A stretch of DNA of 64,000 nucleotides from Gemmatimonadota bacterium (lineage in GTDB: Bacteria; Gemmatimonadota; Gemmatimonadetes; Palauibacterales; KS3-K002), in NCBI GenBank assembly GCA_020344215.1, contig CP070815.1:4354040-4418039 (forward strand). The letters run 5' to 3'. Positions within the stretch are counted from its first letter, which is position 1; every line of letters begins with the position of its first letter. This document shows positions 38,293 to 45,619 of this stretch, in pieces. A model generated the notes under the pieces. The model worked only from the letters and a program-made list of their open reading frames with translations, ran no database searches and was not told the DNA's origin. A program made the position numbers and the translations under genes.

Positions 38293-39283
38293 GCGGACCA
38301 AGCTCGTAGAGTGGCTCTCAGCGATCAAAGGCAACCGAATCGTTGTCTGGGGCGACATCGTCGCGGATCATACGCTCTACGGTGACACCTCCCGAATTTC
38401 TCGAGAGGCCCCCGTGCTAATCCTCGAGAAAGAGTGGGATAATGTTGCGCCGGGCTGCGCGGGCAACGCGATCATGAACGTGGCGGCACTTGGAGGTATC
38501 CCCATTCCGGTCGGTGTCGTCGGATCCGACTCGATGGGGAAACGCCTCCTGAGACAGCTCGAGAAGCAGGCGATTGACACTTCGTACATCGAGACCCGCG
38601 CAGCGTCGGAGACGGCCATCAAGATGCGCGTGCTGGCTGGCGGCCTCCACACGGTCAAACAGCAGGTGATCCGAATCGACTCGGGCGGTGACTACCAGTC
38701 TTTTTCGGAAGCTGGGATACGTAAGAACCTGCAGGCAGCCCTGCGCAACGCCGACGGTGTCATCGTCTCCGATTACGGCCTCGGAACCGTTCGGTCGGGC
38801 ACCTTCGCCGCGCTCCTCCGCAAGCGGTCGCTCCTCAGCGTGATCGATTCTCGCTATTCGCTCGACGACTTCGCCGGGGCGCTGTCGGCCACCCCGAACG
38901 AGCCCGAACTCGAGGAGCTGAGGCGCGTCGAGATCGGTGACGACGAGGGGGTCCTCGAGAAGGCGGCGCGAGACACGCTGCGCAACTTGAGTCTTGAGGC
39001 GTTGCTGGTAACGCGAGGGAAGAAGGGAATGGCGCTCTTCCAGAGCCGAAAGCAGCGGGTGGATATCCCGGTCTCAAGGGTCCAGGATATCGTCGACGTG
39101 ACTGGGGCCGGCGATACCGTGATCGCGGCTTATACACTGGCGCTGGCAGCGGGGGCGCCGTTCGAGGATGCGGCGCGCTTGGCGAACGTGGCGGCCGGGG
39201 TCGCGGTGATGAAGTTAGGGGCAGCGGCGCCGGACGCGGCGGAGGTGCGGGGAGCCCTCCGGGAGATGGTCGCTTCAGCATAG
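38285..39283 (+). CDS. hldE: D-glycero-beta-D-manno-heptose-7-phosphate kinase (RfaE1-type)
   Basis: PfkB-family kinase forming heptose 1,7-bisphosphate, the substrate of the adjacent GmhB. It has 332 residues and corresponds only to the N-terminal domain of E. coli HldE; the nucleotidyltransferase half is missing and must be separate (HldC/RfaE2). The signature GDIVADHTLYGDTSRISREA (23-42) is close to the HldE N-terminus, and VTGAGDTV carries catalytic D277. It is the last gene of the operon starting at 19.2 kb. Confidence 0.9.
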   Translation: MNKRTKLVEWLSAIKGNRIVVWGDIVADHTLYGDTSRISREAPVLILEKEWDNVAPGCAGNAIMNVAALGGIPIPVGVVGSDSMGKRLLRQLEKQAIDTSYIETRAASETAIKMRVLAGGLHTVKQQVIRIDSGGDYQSFSEAGIRKNLQAALRNADGVIVSDYGLGTVRSGTFAALLRKRSLLSVIDSRYSLDDFAGALSATPNEPELEELRRVEIGDDEGVLEKAARDTLRNLSLEALLVTRGKKGMALFQSRKQRVDIPVSRVQDIVDVTGAGDTVIAAYTLALAAGAPFEDAARLANVAAGVAVMKLGAAAPDAAEVRGALREMVASA

Positions 39284-39372
39284 ACTAGCGGAGATAGGAG
39301 ACTCGGGAGTCGTGGCTTGCGCTTGCAACACGATTTAGGATACGCGACCGGCTCTTATTCTGTGTTCGGAGT

Positions 39373-39424
39373 CGCCCCCCGGAGGGCGCTGGCTGGGCGC
39401 GGCTTAGGCTGAGTCCGGGGGGCG
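39373..39424. repeat. 11-bp perfect inverted repeat with 30-base loop
   Basis: CGCCCCCCGGA at 39373-39383 and its exact complement TCCGGGGGGCG at 39414-39424, about 90 bases after hldE. There is no T tract on either side, so it is not a classical terminator, though it could be a Rho-type or stabilising 3' structure for the 20-kb operon. The loop itself is GC-rich. Confidence 0.55.
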
Positions 39425-39442
39425 GTCGCGATCCACGGCATC

Positions 39443-39575
39443 CCCCTTAAAGGCGTCGACTTCGAATCTGAGGAACCCTTCCGGCAAACCTGTAAGGGCT
39501 TTGTTGCCCCTCGGCCATTGCGGGCGCCGTATCGCCCGGTAGAGATTGGTGGTATGAGGGGCAGGCGTTAAGGGG
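39443..39575 (+). ncRNA. candidate structured RNA (four compatible helices)
   Basis: Nested complementary segments: outer helix CCCCTTAA (39443-39450) with TTAAGGGG (39568-39575). Inside it lie a hairpin CCCTT/AAGGG (39476-39480, 39494-39498) and a helix TGCCCCTC (39505-39512) with GAGGGGCA (39556-39563). The latter encloses hairpin CGGGCG-CCGTAT-CGCCCG (39521-39538). All four can form together. No known RNA family (RNase P, tmRNA, 4.5S, 6S, common riboswitches) is recognised. In GC-rich DNA some complementarity is expected by chance, so the call is tentative. Strand is assumed from the neighbours. Confidence 0.3.
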
Positions 39576-39807
39576 TCCGTGCAGTAGAGTCCGCTGGTAT
39601 AGGGGCCTCAGCCGTGGCAGTTTGCAATAGTCCCGCCTTCACTCATACTGGTGTACGGTCGGTTCCATCCGCAGGGGTCTCTCACCTGCTCGCTTGCAGT
39701 GAGAATCAGCGGCTTGCCCGAAGGACGGTGACCACGCCGCCAACCGCCTGGTCCACTGTCTTGAGGTCGCGCTTGCGCCACTCCCGGGCGTGCGCGAACC
39801 GTTGCTT

Positions 39808-39824
39808 CGCCGACTCTGTCGGCG
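39808..39824 (+). promoter_or_regulatory. hairpin just upstream of the propeller gene start
   Basis: Perfect 7-bp stem CGCCGAC / GTCGGCG with a TCT loop, ending 7 bases before an AGGAAG ribosome-binding site and 19 bases before the ATG at 39844. No T tract follows. It may influence translation or mRNA stability of the lipoprotein gene. Confidence 0.4.
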
Positions 39825-39843
39825 CGTTCCCAGGAAGTCTCTC

Positions 39844-40731
39844 ATGAGAATACGGGTTTCTTTCACGTTGGTGGCTGCGTCGCTTGCGGTGGCGATGCTC
39901 AGCTGTGGGGACGATGGGATGGGGGTAGACTGGCTGCCGTGGCCCGAGGGCCCGAAGATCGCCTTCGTGAGCGATCGGGACGACAACTATGAGATCTACG
40001 TGATGGACGCCGGCGGCTCGAACCGGGTGAGGCTGACGAACGACCGGGCCTGGGATGCGGATCCCGCCTGGTCGCCAGACGGCAAGCAGATCGCGTTTCA
40101 GAGCGATCGGCACGGCAGGTGGGACATCTACGTCATGGCCGCCGACGGCTCGAACCAGATGAGGTTGACGAGCGACCCCGCCTGGGATGGGGATCCCGCC
40201 TGGTCACCGGACGGCATGATGATCTCATTCGCGAGCGACCGGGACGGCAACGCAGAGATCTACGTGATGGGCGCCGACGGCTCGAACCCGGTGAACCTGA
40301 CAAACGACCCGGCCGGGGATTTGGATCCCACTTGGTCGCCCGACGGCACAAAGATCGCCTTCGTGAGCAATTGCGACCCGTGGTGGGGCTGCGACATCTA
40401 CGTCATGGGCGCCGACGGCTCGAAGCGGGTGAACCTGACGAACGACCCGTATTCCTATTTCGAGCCTGCCTGGTCTCCCGATCCTGGTCTCCCGATCGGT
40501 TGGCTGTCGGCGGCGCGCTTCTGGCGGTGGGCAAGGACTCGGTTGGGCAGCAGGGTTAAGCGGGGGAGCGAGGGGCGGGAGATGGGGTTTTTGGGGCAGA
40601 GGGAAGAAGGAGAAGGCGGCGCTAGGTTACATAATATGCATTATGCGCCTTATAGCCCCGGCTCTAAGCCTTGGCCCACCCTCCCTATCTCGTTCCACTC
40701 TGCGTTGACTAGCCTCCCTCGGCTAATGTAG
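39844..40731 (+). CDS. PD40/TolB-like beta-propeller lipoprotein with altered C-terminus
   Basis: The start at ATG 39844 (AGGAAG upstream) gives a lipoprotein-type signal ending AMLSC (C21). Four consecutive propeller blades follow, each about 43-45 residues with the pattern KIAFVSDRDGN..IYVMGADGS....LTNDP....PAWSPDG. Complete TolB-type propellers usually have six or more blades. After the fourth WSPD a 14-bp tandem duplication (40469-40496) shifts the frame. The remaining 80 or so residues are unlike a propeller, come from purine-rich apparently non-coding DNA and overlap the convergent gene. Without the duplication, the frame would stop at 40559. It is likely surface or periplasmic; function unknown, possibly degenerating. 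Confidence 0.65.
   Translation: MRIRVSFTLVAASLAVAMLSCGDDGMGVDWLPWPEGPKIAFVSDRDDNYEIYVMDAGGSNRVRLTNDRAWDADPAWSPDGKQIAFQSDRHGRWDIYVMAADGSNQMRLTSDPAWDGDPAWSPDGMMISFASDRDGNAEIYVMGADGSNPVNLTNDPAGDLDPTWSPDGTKIAFVSNCDPWWGCDIYVMGADGSKRVNLTNDPYSYFEPAWSPDPGLPIGWLSAARFWRWARTRLGSRVKRGSEGREMGFLGQREEGEGGARLHNMHYAPYSPGSKPWPTLPISFHSALTSLPRLM
40469..40496. repeat. 14-bp perfect tandem duplication causing a frameshift
   Basis: CCTGGTCTCCCGAT occurs twice in immediate succession (40469-40482 and 40483-40496). Because 14 is not a multiple of three, the reading frame after it moves. In the pre-duplication frame the protein would continue SPDRLAVGGALLAVGKDSVG and stop at TAA 40557-40559. Confidence 0.9.
40630..40645. 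repeat. AT-rich hairpin near the convergence point
   Basis: CATAAT-ATGC-ATTATG, a 6-bp stem in an AT-rich island inside GC-rich DNA, flanked by GGCGC (40618-40622) and GCGCC (40645-40649), which could extend the structure with a bulge. It lies 64 bases beyond the stop of the - strand YfgM-like gene and after the proposed original stop of the + strand propeller gene. A bidirectional termination role is possible, but no U tract is evident. Confidence 0.35.
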
Positions 40732-41407
40732 CCTGCGAGGTTACCAGAGCCTGGGCCCGCTCTTCCGCCGCCCTCAGTTCGTAGAAGGCTCGTCCTTGAG
40801 CGGATTCCGAAAACAGCTCGATCAGCTGGTCATACAGAGCGGCAGCGCCGGCGTGGTCGCCCTGAGCGGCACGGAGCCGAGCGGCCCCTTCCAGGCCCTG
40901 GCTCTTCTCGAGCCGCAGTTGGGAGTGCAGACCGACCTGCTCGTACGCAGCGATGGCCGCCGAGGTATCGGCGACCTCCTCGTAGGCTGCGGCGAGCAGG
41001 AAGGCGGCGCGGTTGGAGAGCGGCTCTGAGCCTACCTTGTCAGCGGCCTGGCGGGCCGGCTCGATTGCCTCGGCCGCCCTGTTCTGCAGGAGCAGCGCGT
41101 GAGCCAGAAGCACGCGGGCCTCGCGAGAGTACGGTGTGCTCCCGAATTGAATCAGGAAGGCCTGCAAGCGGTCTACGGTCGCGGCTGCATTGCTTGTCTG
41201 GCTGTCAAACCTGATGGCGCGGATCTGAGCCGAAGCGGCCTCCCGCACCCGCGCCTGGTAGTCGACGTAGTAGCGGACGCCGAAAACGATGATCGCCGCG
41301 GCCACGATGCCCACGACCAGGGTGCGAGTGTTCCTTTGTGCCCACGCCCATGTCCGGAGCACTGTGGCGACGAATTTGTCCTCCTGCGAGTAGTCCTGCT
41401 GTACCAT
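40709..41407 (-). CDS. YfgM-like single-span TPR protein
   Basis: 232 residues with a cytoplasmic N-terminus (AWAQRNTRT), one transmembrane helix at about 29-48 and a periplasmic domain of tetratricopeptide-like helices (SREARVLLAHALLLQNRAAEAI; AAFLLAAAYEEVADTSAAIAAYEQ). This is the layout of YfgM, an ancillary protein of the Sec translocon/periplasmic chaperone network. Its C-terminus overlaps the tail of the convergent propeller gene by 23 bases. It sits 3 bases after an acidic repeat-like gene, probably co-transcribed from the promoter at 42.06-42.09 kb. Confidence 0.78.
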   Translation of the reverse strand: MVQQDYSQEDKFVATVLRTWAWAQRNTRTLVVGIVAAAIIVFGVRYYVDYQARVREAASAQIRAIRFDSQTSNAAATVDRLQAFLIQFGSTPYSREARVLLAHALLLQNRAAEAIEPARQAADKVGSEPLSNRAAFLLAAAYEEVADTSAAIAAYEQVGLHSQLRLEKSQGLEGAARLRAAQGDHAGAAALYDQLIELFSESAQGRAFYELRAAEERAQALVTSQATLAEGG

Positions 41408-41410
41408 CCT

Positions 41411-42025
41411 CTATATCTCCTTACCGCTCTTTGCGGCTAGATACCCGGCCGCGAAGGCGCGAGGAATAGCGACCTCCGCGGCGGACGACCCGAGCTCCGC
41501 GACCAGATCTCGTATCTGATCACCGTGATCGCCTTCCAGCAACTTCTCGGCCTGCCGGGCCAGGGCCTCGGGCGTCTCAGGCAGAGGAGGTGCGCCGGGC
41601 TCTACCTGGCGAGCATCTCCGACCGCCCCCCCAGAGTCGGGGCCCATGAGAAAGTCTGGGAGACCGGAATCTTCGTCGCTCACCTGCGAGAGCTCCGGCT
41701 CTTTAGGCGCGGGTTCTCTAGGTGGTGCCGTGCTGGCGGGCTCTGGTTCTGCCGCGGGCGCCATCTGCTCTATAGGCCGCGGCTCCTGATCTGGTACCGC
41801 CTGCTGCACGGGCACGGGCCCCTCGTAGTCCGAGGGCTCGGGATCGGTGGCAACGGAGGGTTGCTCCACCGCCGCCGGCTCGGGCGCGCCGGCGGTCGCT
41901 TCGTCAGGCTCGGCCCCGGGCTCGCGCTCCTCCGCGAAGAACGGAGGCTCGATTTCAGTTTGGCCCGCCCGGTCCTGCTGCGGACCGTCAGCCCCGCCGA
42001 CGAACGGGGTCGGCATCTTGGACAC
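41411..42025 (-). CDS. acidic Pro/Glu/Ala-rich protein of unknown function
   Basis: Not recognised. Of 204 residues, about 1-145 are low-complexity and disordered, dominated by Pro, Glu, Ala, Asp and Gln. The last 60 (PPLPETPEALARQAEKLLEG, VAELGSSAAEVAIPRAFAAG) look helical and conserved-like. No signal peptide or membrane helix. The start is GTG 42025 (ATG three codons later), preceded by AAGGAGGAG. It lies directly upstream of the YfgM-like gene and has its own promoter-like sequence. It may be a linker or scaffold protein; no function is assigned. Confidence 0.6.
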   Translation of the reverse strand: MSKMPTPFVGGADGPQQDRAGQTEIEPPFFAEEREPGAEPDEATAGAPEPAAVEQPSVATDPEPSDYEGPVPVQQAVPDQEPRPIEQMAPAAEPEPASTAPPREPAPKEPELSQVSDEDSGLPDFLMGPDSGGAVGDARQVEPGAPPLPETPEALARQAEKLLEGDHGDQIRDLVAELGSSAAEVAIPRAFAAGYLAAKSGKEI

Positions 42026-42061
42026 TTCTACAACTCCTCCTTCCAGGCTTGAGCCAGCCGA

Positions 42062-42089
42062 AATCTACACGGCCGTCAGCCCAGGTCAA
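42062..42089 (-). promoter_or_regulatory. sigma-70-type promoter for the acidic protein/YfgM pair
   Basis: On the - strand: TTGACC (42089-42084), a 16-base spacer, TAGATT (42067-42062), 37 bases before the GTG start at 42025. It lies just beyond the stop of the YqaA-like gene. The -10 and spacing are identical to those of the der promoter, which strengthens both. Confidence 0.6.
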
Positions 42090-42105
42090 ACCGTGGAAAT
42101 CTGCT

Positions 42106-42744
42106 TCAGCGCACGTATTTGAGTACGATGAACCCCAGTACGAGCAGGAGGACGAAGACGACCGTCAGCAGGTTGAAATAGCGGTCGATGAGGCCACGAA
42201 TCTGCGGTCCCAACAGGCGGATCAGCCCCGCAACCAGGAAGAAGCGGGCTGCGCGGCTCGCCGCCGATATGAGGACGAAGGGCACGAACGGCACCGAAAA
42301 GGCGCCAGCGGCGATGGTGAACACCTTGTAAGGTATGGGTGTGAACCCCGCTGTGCCGAGCGCGATCATTAGGTTGGCCCGGTACAGCTCACCGACGCGG
42401 TGGAATGCCTCAGCAGCGCCATAGAACTCGATAATCGGCCGGCCGATGAGCTCATAGAGTTGGTAGCCGATGACATACCCCAATATGCCGCCGACCACCG
42501 AGCCGGCCGTGCACAGCGCGGCGAAGTAGAGGCTGCGGCGCGGCTTGCCCACGCAGAGGGCGATGAGCAGCACGTCGGGCGGGACCAGAAAGAACGAGGC
42601 CTCGACGAGGGCGAGCACGAAGAGCGCCGCGGAACCGTAGGGCGACTCGGCCCAGCCCAGCACCCAGTCGTAGAGACGCCGAACCCAGCTGCGCCGTCTC
42701 TGCGCCGCCCCTACCACATGTTCTGCGGTTCCGTCGTTCGTCAC
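42106..42744 (-). CDS. YqaA-type DedA/SNARE-associated membrane protein
   Basis: 212-residue inner-membrane protein with about four or five helices. The segments YGSAALFVLALVEASFFLVP and TAGFTPIPYKVFTIAAGAF match the YqaA branch of the VTT/DedA superfamily, whose reentrant loops carry the conserved proline/glycine motifs. A lipid or polyprenyl-phosphate transport role is known for some relatives and is only inferred here. The start overlaps the pcm stop by 4 bases (ATGA), as YqaA-like genes often follow pcm. Confidence 0.85.
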   Translation of the reverse strand: MTNDGTAEHVVGAAQRRRSWVRRLYDWVLGWAESPYGSAALFVLALVEASFFLVPPDVLLIALCVGKPRRSLYFAALCTAGSVVGGILGYVIGYQLYELIGRPIIEFYGAAEAFHRVGELYRANLMIALGTAGFTPIPYKVFTIAAGAFSVPFVPFVLISAASRAARFFLVAGLIRLLGPQIRGLIDRYFNLLTVVFVLLLVLGFIVLKYVR

Positions 42745-43421
42745 TTGTCGCCTCGCGCGCCGTGATCGATGTCCGGTTCGTGGAGCGGCACGAACCTGAC
42801 CTGTCCGATCACTTCGTCCTCGCTCTCGTCCTCCGTGAACTTCACGACCCTATGGAGTTGTTGCAGCTCGCCATCGCCGATCGGGATCAGCAGGTGACCA
42901 CCTATTCGCAGTTGGTCCAACAGCGGCCGAGGGATCTCAGCGGCGCCTGCCGTGACGAGGATCGCATCGAACGGTGCGTATCTTCGCCAGCCGAACGTGC
43001 CGTCACCGACGCGGATCGCCACGTTGTTGAACCCGAGCGACTCGATTCTTGAGCGGGCTGTGACCGCCAGCGTTGCTACCCGCTCAATCGAGAAGACCTG
43101 TTCTGCGAGCGTCGCCAGCAGCGCTGTCTGGTATCCCGAGCCGGTGCCGATCTCGAGCACGCGTTCTTTTCCCTTGAGGCGCAGCGCCTGCAGGTAGAGG
43201 GCGTGCGTGGTCGGTTTCGATATCGTCTGCCCGTGGCCCAGCGGGAGCGCCTCGTCCGAGTACGCACGCGCCCGGAACTGTTCGGGTACGAAAAGGTGGC
43301 GAGGCACCTGATCGAAAGCGTGGAGAACAGCCAAGTCGCGAACTCCGGCATCACGCAGCTGCTCCACCATACGGCGCCGCAGTTCTTGGTGTGTGCTCAG
43401 TTCCCGATCTTCCAAGGTCAC
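42741..43421 (-). CDS. pcm: protein-L-isoaspartate O-methyltransferase
   Basis: Repairs isoaspartyl damage in proteins using S-adenosylmethionine. It has 226 residues. Family motifs are LPLGHGQTISKPTTHALYLQ, VLEIGTGSGYQTALLA (SAM site), FSIERVATLA, RVGDGTFGWRRYAPFDAILVTAGA and the GGHLLIPIG strand. The GTG start has AGAGG upstream. The product acts in the cytoplasm. It is followed by the YqaA gene with a 4-base overlap. The 173 bases upstream hold no gene. Confidence 0.95.
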   Translation of the reverse strand: MTLEDRELSTHQELRRRMVEQLRDAGVRDLAVLHAFDQVPRHLFVPEQFRARAYSDEALPLGHGQTISKPTTHALYLQALRLKGKERVLEIGTGSGYQTALLATLAEQVFSIERVATLAVTARSRIESLGFNNVAIRVGDGTFGWRRYAPFDAILVTAGAAEIPRPLLDQLRIGGHLLIPIGDGELQQLHRVVKFTEDESEDEVIGQVRFVPLHEPDIDHGARGDK

Positions 43422-43484
43422 GCTCGAATCCTCTCGATCAGTTCGTAGCGGCTAGGTCCAAGTGTAGTGTAGTGGTGGAGTGAG

Positions 43485-43503
43485 CGCCGGGGTACCCGCG
43501 GCG
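43485..43503. repeat. near-perfect palindrome upstream of pcm
   Basis: CGCCG-GGGTACCC-GCGGCG: the central GGGTACCC is perfectly palindromic and the flanking CGCCG/CGGCG arms pair around one extra G. It lies between merR and pcm, beside a short GTGTA tandem repeat (43462-43471). It could be a regulator-binding site or a 3' structure of the merR transcript; no direct support for either. Confidence 0.3.
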
Positions 43504-43594
43504 ACTGCGCGGAAGTCTGGCATCTCACCTCCCGGCCGGCGTTGGCTCTTCCCTCCCCCGATCCGGCAGCGGCCGCACCGGTTGGTGGTTTGGC

Positions 43595-43960
43595 TCAGTC
43601 GGTCCGGGAGTCATCGAGGATGTCGAGCAGTTCGTTGACCCCCTCATGGAGCCTTCGGAGTGCTTGCCGGTCGAGCGCCTTGCCCGCGACTTCGTCGAGT
43701 TCGCCTTCCTCGCGGAGCTTCTCGAGCTTGCGTCGCGCGCCGTCGATCGTGTACTTCTCCTCGTAGAGCAGGTGTTTCACCAGCTCGATGAGCTTGATCT
43801 CGCGGGCGCGGTAGACGCGATTGCCGGCGCGGTTCTTCGATGGGCTGAGCTCCTTGAACTGGGTCTCCCAGTATCGGAGCACGTGCGGTTTCAGCCCCGC
43901 CATCTCGCAGACCTCTCCTATAGAGAAGTACTCTCTCCGTGCGATCCGTTCACGTCGCAT
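43595..43960 (-). CDS. MerR-type transcriptional regulator
   Basis: 121-residue DNA-binding protein. The N-terminal winged HTH (YFSIGEVCEMAGLKPHVLRY, then NRVYRAREIKLIELVKHLL) is the MerR fold. It is followed by a dimerisation helix (about 80-121) and no effector domain or metal-binding cysteines. The start is set at ATG 43960, overlapping the gpsA stop by 11 bases; an in-frame upstream ATG at 43993 lies well inside gpsA. The cluster gpsA-merR recurs in several phyla, but the target genes are unknown. Confidence 0.88.
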   Translation of the reverse strand: MRRERIARREYFSIGEVCEMAGLKPHVLRYWETQFKELSPSKNRAGNRVYRAREIKLIELVKHLLYEEKYTIDGARRKLEKLREEGELDEVAGKALDRQALRRLHEGVNELLDILDDSRTD

Positions 43961-44966
43961 CGCTGCCCCCCCATAACTCGGGTTTAGGCTCACGCAACAT
44001 TAGGTCGGCCGTGGCACGCTCCGGGGGTTTCCCTTCGAACAAGATGTGGTGCACTTCGTCGACGATGGGCATCTCCACGCCGTGCGCCTGCGCCAGCTGA
44101 CGCGCGGCCTTCGTGGTCTTGACCCCTTCCGCCACCATCTTCATGCTCGCAAGGATCTCGTCCAACGACTCTCCCCGGCCGAGCCGTACGCCGACCGTTC
44201 GGTTGCGGCTGAGCTCCGAGCTGCAAGTCAAAACTAGATCGCCCAGGCCGGCCAGCCCTGCGAAGGTCGAGGCTCGTGCGCCCATGGCTAGGCCCAAGCG
44301 GGTCATCTCGGCCAGCCCTCGTGTGATGAGGGCTGCCCTGCTGTTGCTGCGGTAGCCGAGCCCGGCTGCGATGCCGGCCGCGAGTGCGATGACGTTCTTG
44401 AGTGCCCCGGCGAGTTCGACGCCGAGGATGTCCTCGTTGGTGTAGACGCGGAAGCGCTCGGCGACAAGGAAATGCTGGCCGCCCCGGGCCACGGCGCGGT
44501 CGCTGGACGCCACGACGAGTGCCGTAGGATCGCCCTCGCCCACCTCACGCGCGAAGGTCGGTCCCGAGATCACGGCGGGTGGCCGGTGTTTCGGCAAAAG
44601 CTCGGCGAGTATCTCGCTGGGCCGCTCGAGCGTACCGACCTCGATTCCTTTGGTGGCTGAAAGGACGATAGCGTCGTCGGGAACATGCGGTGCGGCTGCG
44701 GCTATCACATCGCGGAGGGCGTGAGATGGTACGACCGAGATGATCACTTCCGCTCCGTCGAGGGTTTCCTCGTGGTCCAGAAAGACCTCGACCGTCGGCG
44801 GAAGCCTCACGCCGGGAAGATAATCGCGATTCTCGCGCTCGTGCCGGATCTGATCTGCCACAGCGGTCTCGTAGCTCCAGATCCGGACGCTGTGGCCCTT
44901 GTCACCCAACACCTTTGCCAGCGCTGTTCCCCAACTACCGGCACCGATGACCGCCGCTCGACCCAT
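43950..44966 (-). CDS. gpsA: glycerol-3-phosphate dehydrogenase [NAD(P)+]
   Basis: Makes sn-glycerol 3-phosphate for phospholipids, the acceptor used by PlsY upstream in the same operon. ATG 44966 gives 338 residues beginning MGRAAVIGAGSWGTALAKVL; the much longer in-frame reading toward 45419 runs through plsY on the same strand and is not a protein. Motifs are SATKGIE, SGPTFAREV, NVIALAAGIAAGLGY (catalytic Lys region LKN) and GLAGLGDLVLTC. It starts 2 bases after plsY. Confidence 0.95.
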   Translation of the reverse strand: MGRAAVIGAGSWGTALAKVLGDKGHSVRIWSYETAVADQIRHERENRDYLPGVRLPPTVEVFLDHEETLDGAEVIISVVPSHALRDVIAAAAPHVPDDAIVLSATKGIEVGTLERPSEILAELLPKHRPPAVISGPTFAREVGEGDPTALVVASSDRAVARGGQHFLVAERFRVYTNEDILGVELAGALKNVIALAAGIAAGLGYRSNSRAALITRGLAEMTRLGLAMGARASTFAGLAGLGDLVLTCSSELSRNRTVGVRLGRGESLDEILASMKMVAEGVKTTKAARQLAQAHGVEMPIVDEVHHILFEGKPPERATADLMLREPKPELWGGSDAT

Positions 44967-44968
44967 GT

Positions 44969-45619
44969 TCAGGCCTCGCTCGAGGATCCACTGGATCCCG
45001 GTTCGGGTTCGGGTGCGGTCGCGCCGGGGCTTCGCGCTACGCGATGCTCGCGTCCGGCCAAGAGCCGCCGGATGTTCGACCGGTGTGTCCACCAGACCAG
45101 CGCGACGAGAGGTAGGCTCGACCAGAAGACGAAGTCGAAGCGATGACCGGTGACCCAGAGGAGCGCCGGAAGCGAAGTCGCGGCCAGCAGTGAAGAGAGC
45201 GACGCGATGCGCGTCGTGAGGGCCGCACTGAGCCAGAGGATCGCCGCCAGGCCGACGGCCGCCGGCGCCAGGGCTAGATAGACGCCGGCGCCCGTGGCCA
45301 CTCCCTTGCCTCCGCGGAACCCCACCCAGAAGGAGAAGATATGCCCCAGTACGGCCGCGGCACCGTAGGCCAGGGCCAGCTGGGGAAGGCCGACCCGGTC
45401 CAGGCCGGGGAAAAGCCAAGTAGGCGCGAATCCCTTGCCTACGTCGACCACTATGCAGATCAACGCGCAGGCGAGACCCGCCGCCCGGTAGAGGTTGGTC
45501 GCACCCAGGTTGCCGCTGCCATACTCCCTCAGATCGATCCCCCGCACATAGCGCGCGAGCACGTAGCTCGTGGGCGTCGAGCCGAGCAGGTAGGCAGCCA
45601 GCAGGAGGGCAATGACCAT
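44969..45619 (-). CDS. plsY: glycerol-3-phosphate acyltransferase PlsY
   Basis: Inner-membrane enzyme transferring the acyl group of acyl-phosphate (from PlsX) to glycerol 3-phosphate. ATG 45619 overlaps the der stop by one base and gives 216 residues. Family loops are YGSGNLGATNLYRAAG, DVGKG and FSFWVGFRGGKGVATGAGV. About seven helices precede a polar Pro/Glu/Ser tail. Together with gpsA it forms a phospholipid-precursor pair. Confidence 0.95.
   Translation of the reverse strand: MVIALLLAAYLLGSTPTSYVLARYVRGIDLREYGSGNLGATNLYRAAGLACALICIVVDVGKGFAPTWLFPGLDRVGLPQLALAYGAAAVLGHIFSFWVGFRGGKGVATGAGVYLALAPAAVGLAAILWLSAALTTRIASLSSLLAATSLPALLWVTGHRFDFVFWSSLPLVALVWWTHRSNIRRLLAGREHRVARSPGATAPEPEPGSSGSSSEA

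Larger units (their letters stand above)
39284..39843 (+). other. 560-bp non-coding region with several inverted repeats
   Basis: No supported gene. It separates the LPS operon from the propeller lipoprotein gene. Contents: an 11-bp inverted repeat (39373-39424), a possible multi-helix RNA (39443-39575), a weak promoter-like pair TTGCAA (39622-39627), 16 bases, CATACT (39644-39649), and a GC hairpin (39808-39824) just before the next start. A 77-codon frame at 39614-39847 is Ser/Arg-rich and looks spurious. A weak 5-bp hairpin CCCTT/AAGGG (39476-39498) is followed by CTTTGTT and could act as a terminator. Confidence 0.5.

Noticed and set aside
39461..39498. TTCGAATC resembling a tRNA T-loop and GGCAAACC resembling the c-di-GMP-I riboswitch core
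   Set aside because: The flanking bases do not form the required T-stem or a cloverleaf, and the second conserved riboswitch segment (GACGCAAAGC-like) is absent.
39614..39847. 77-codon open frame in the intergenic region before the propeller gene
   Set aside because: Ser/Arg/Thr-rich composition typical of an off-frame reading, no ribosome site, and it crosses a perfect hairpin and the start of the next gene.
44967..45419. Long in-frame N-terminal extension of gpsA
   Set aside because: It reads through plsY, which is clearly the real gene there. GpsA has a perfect family N-terminus at 44966.
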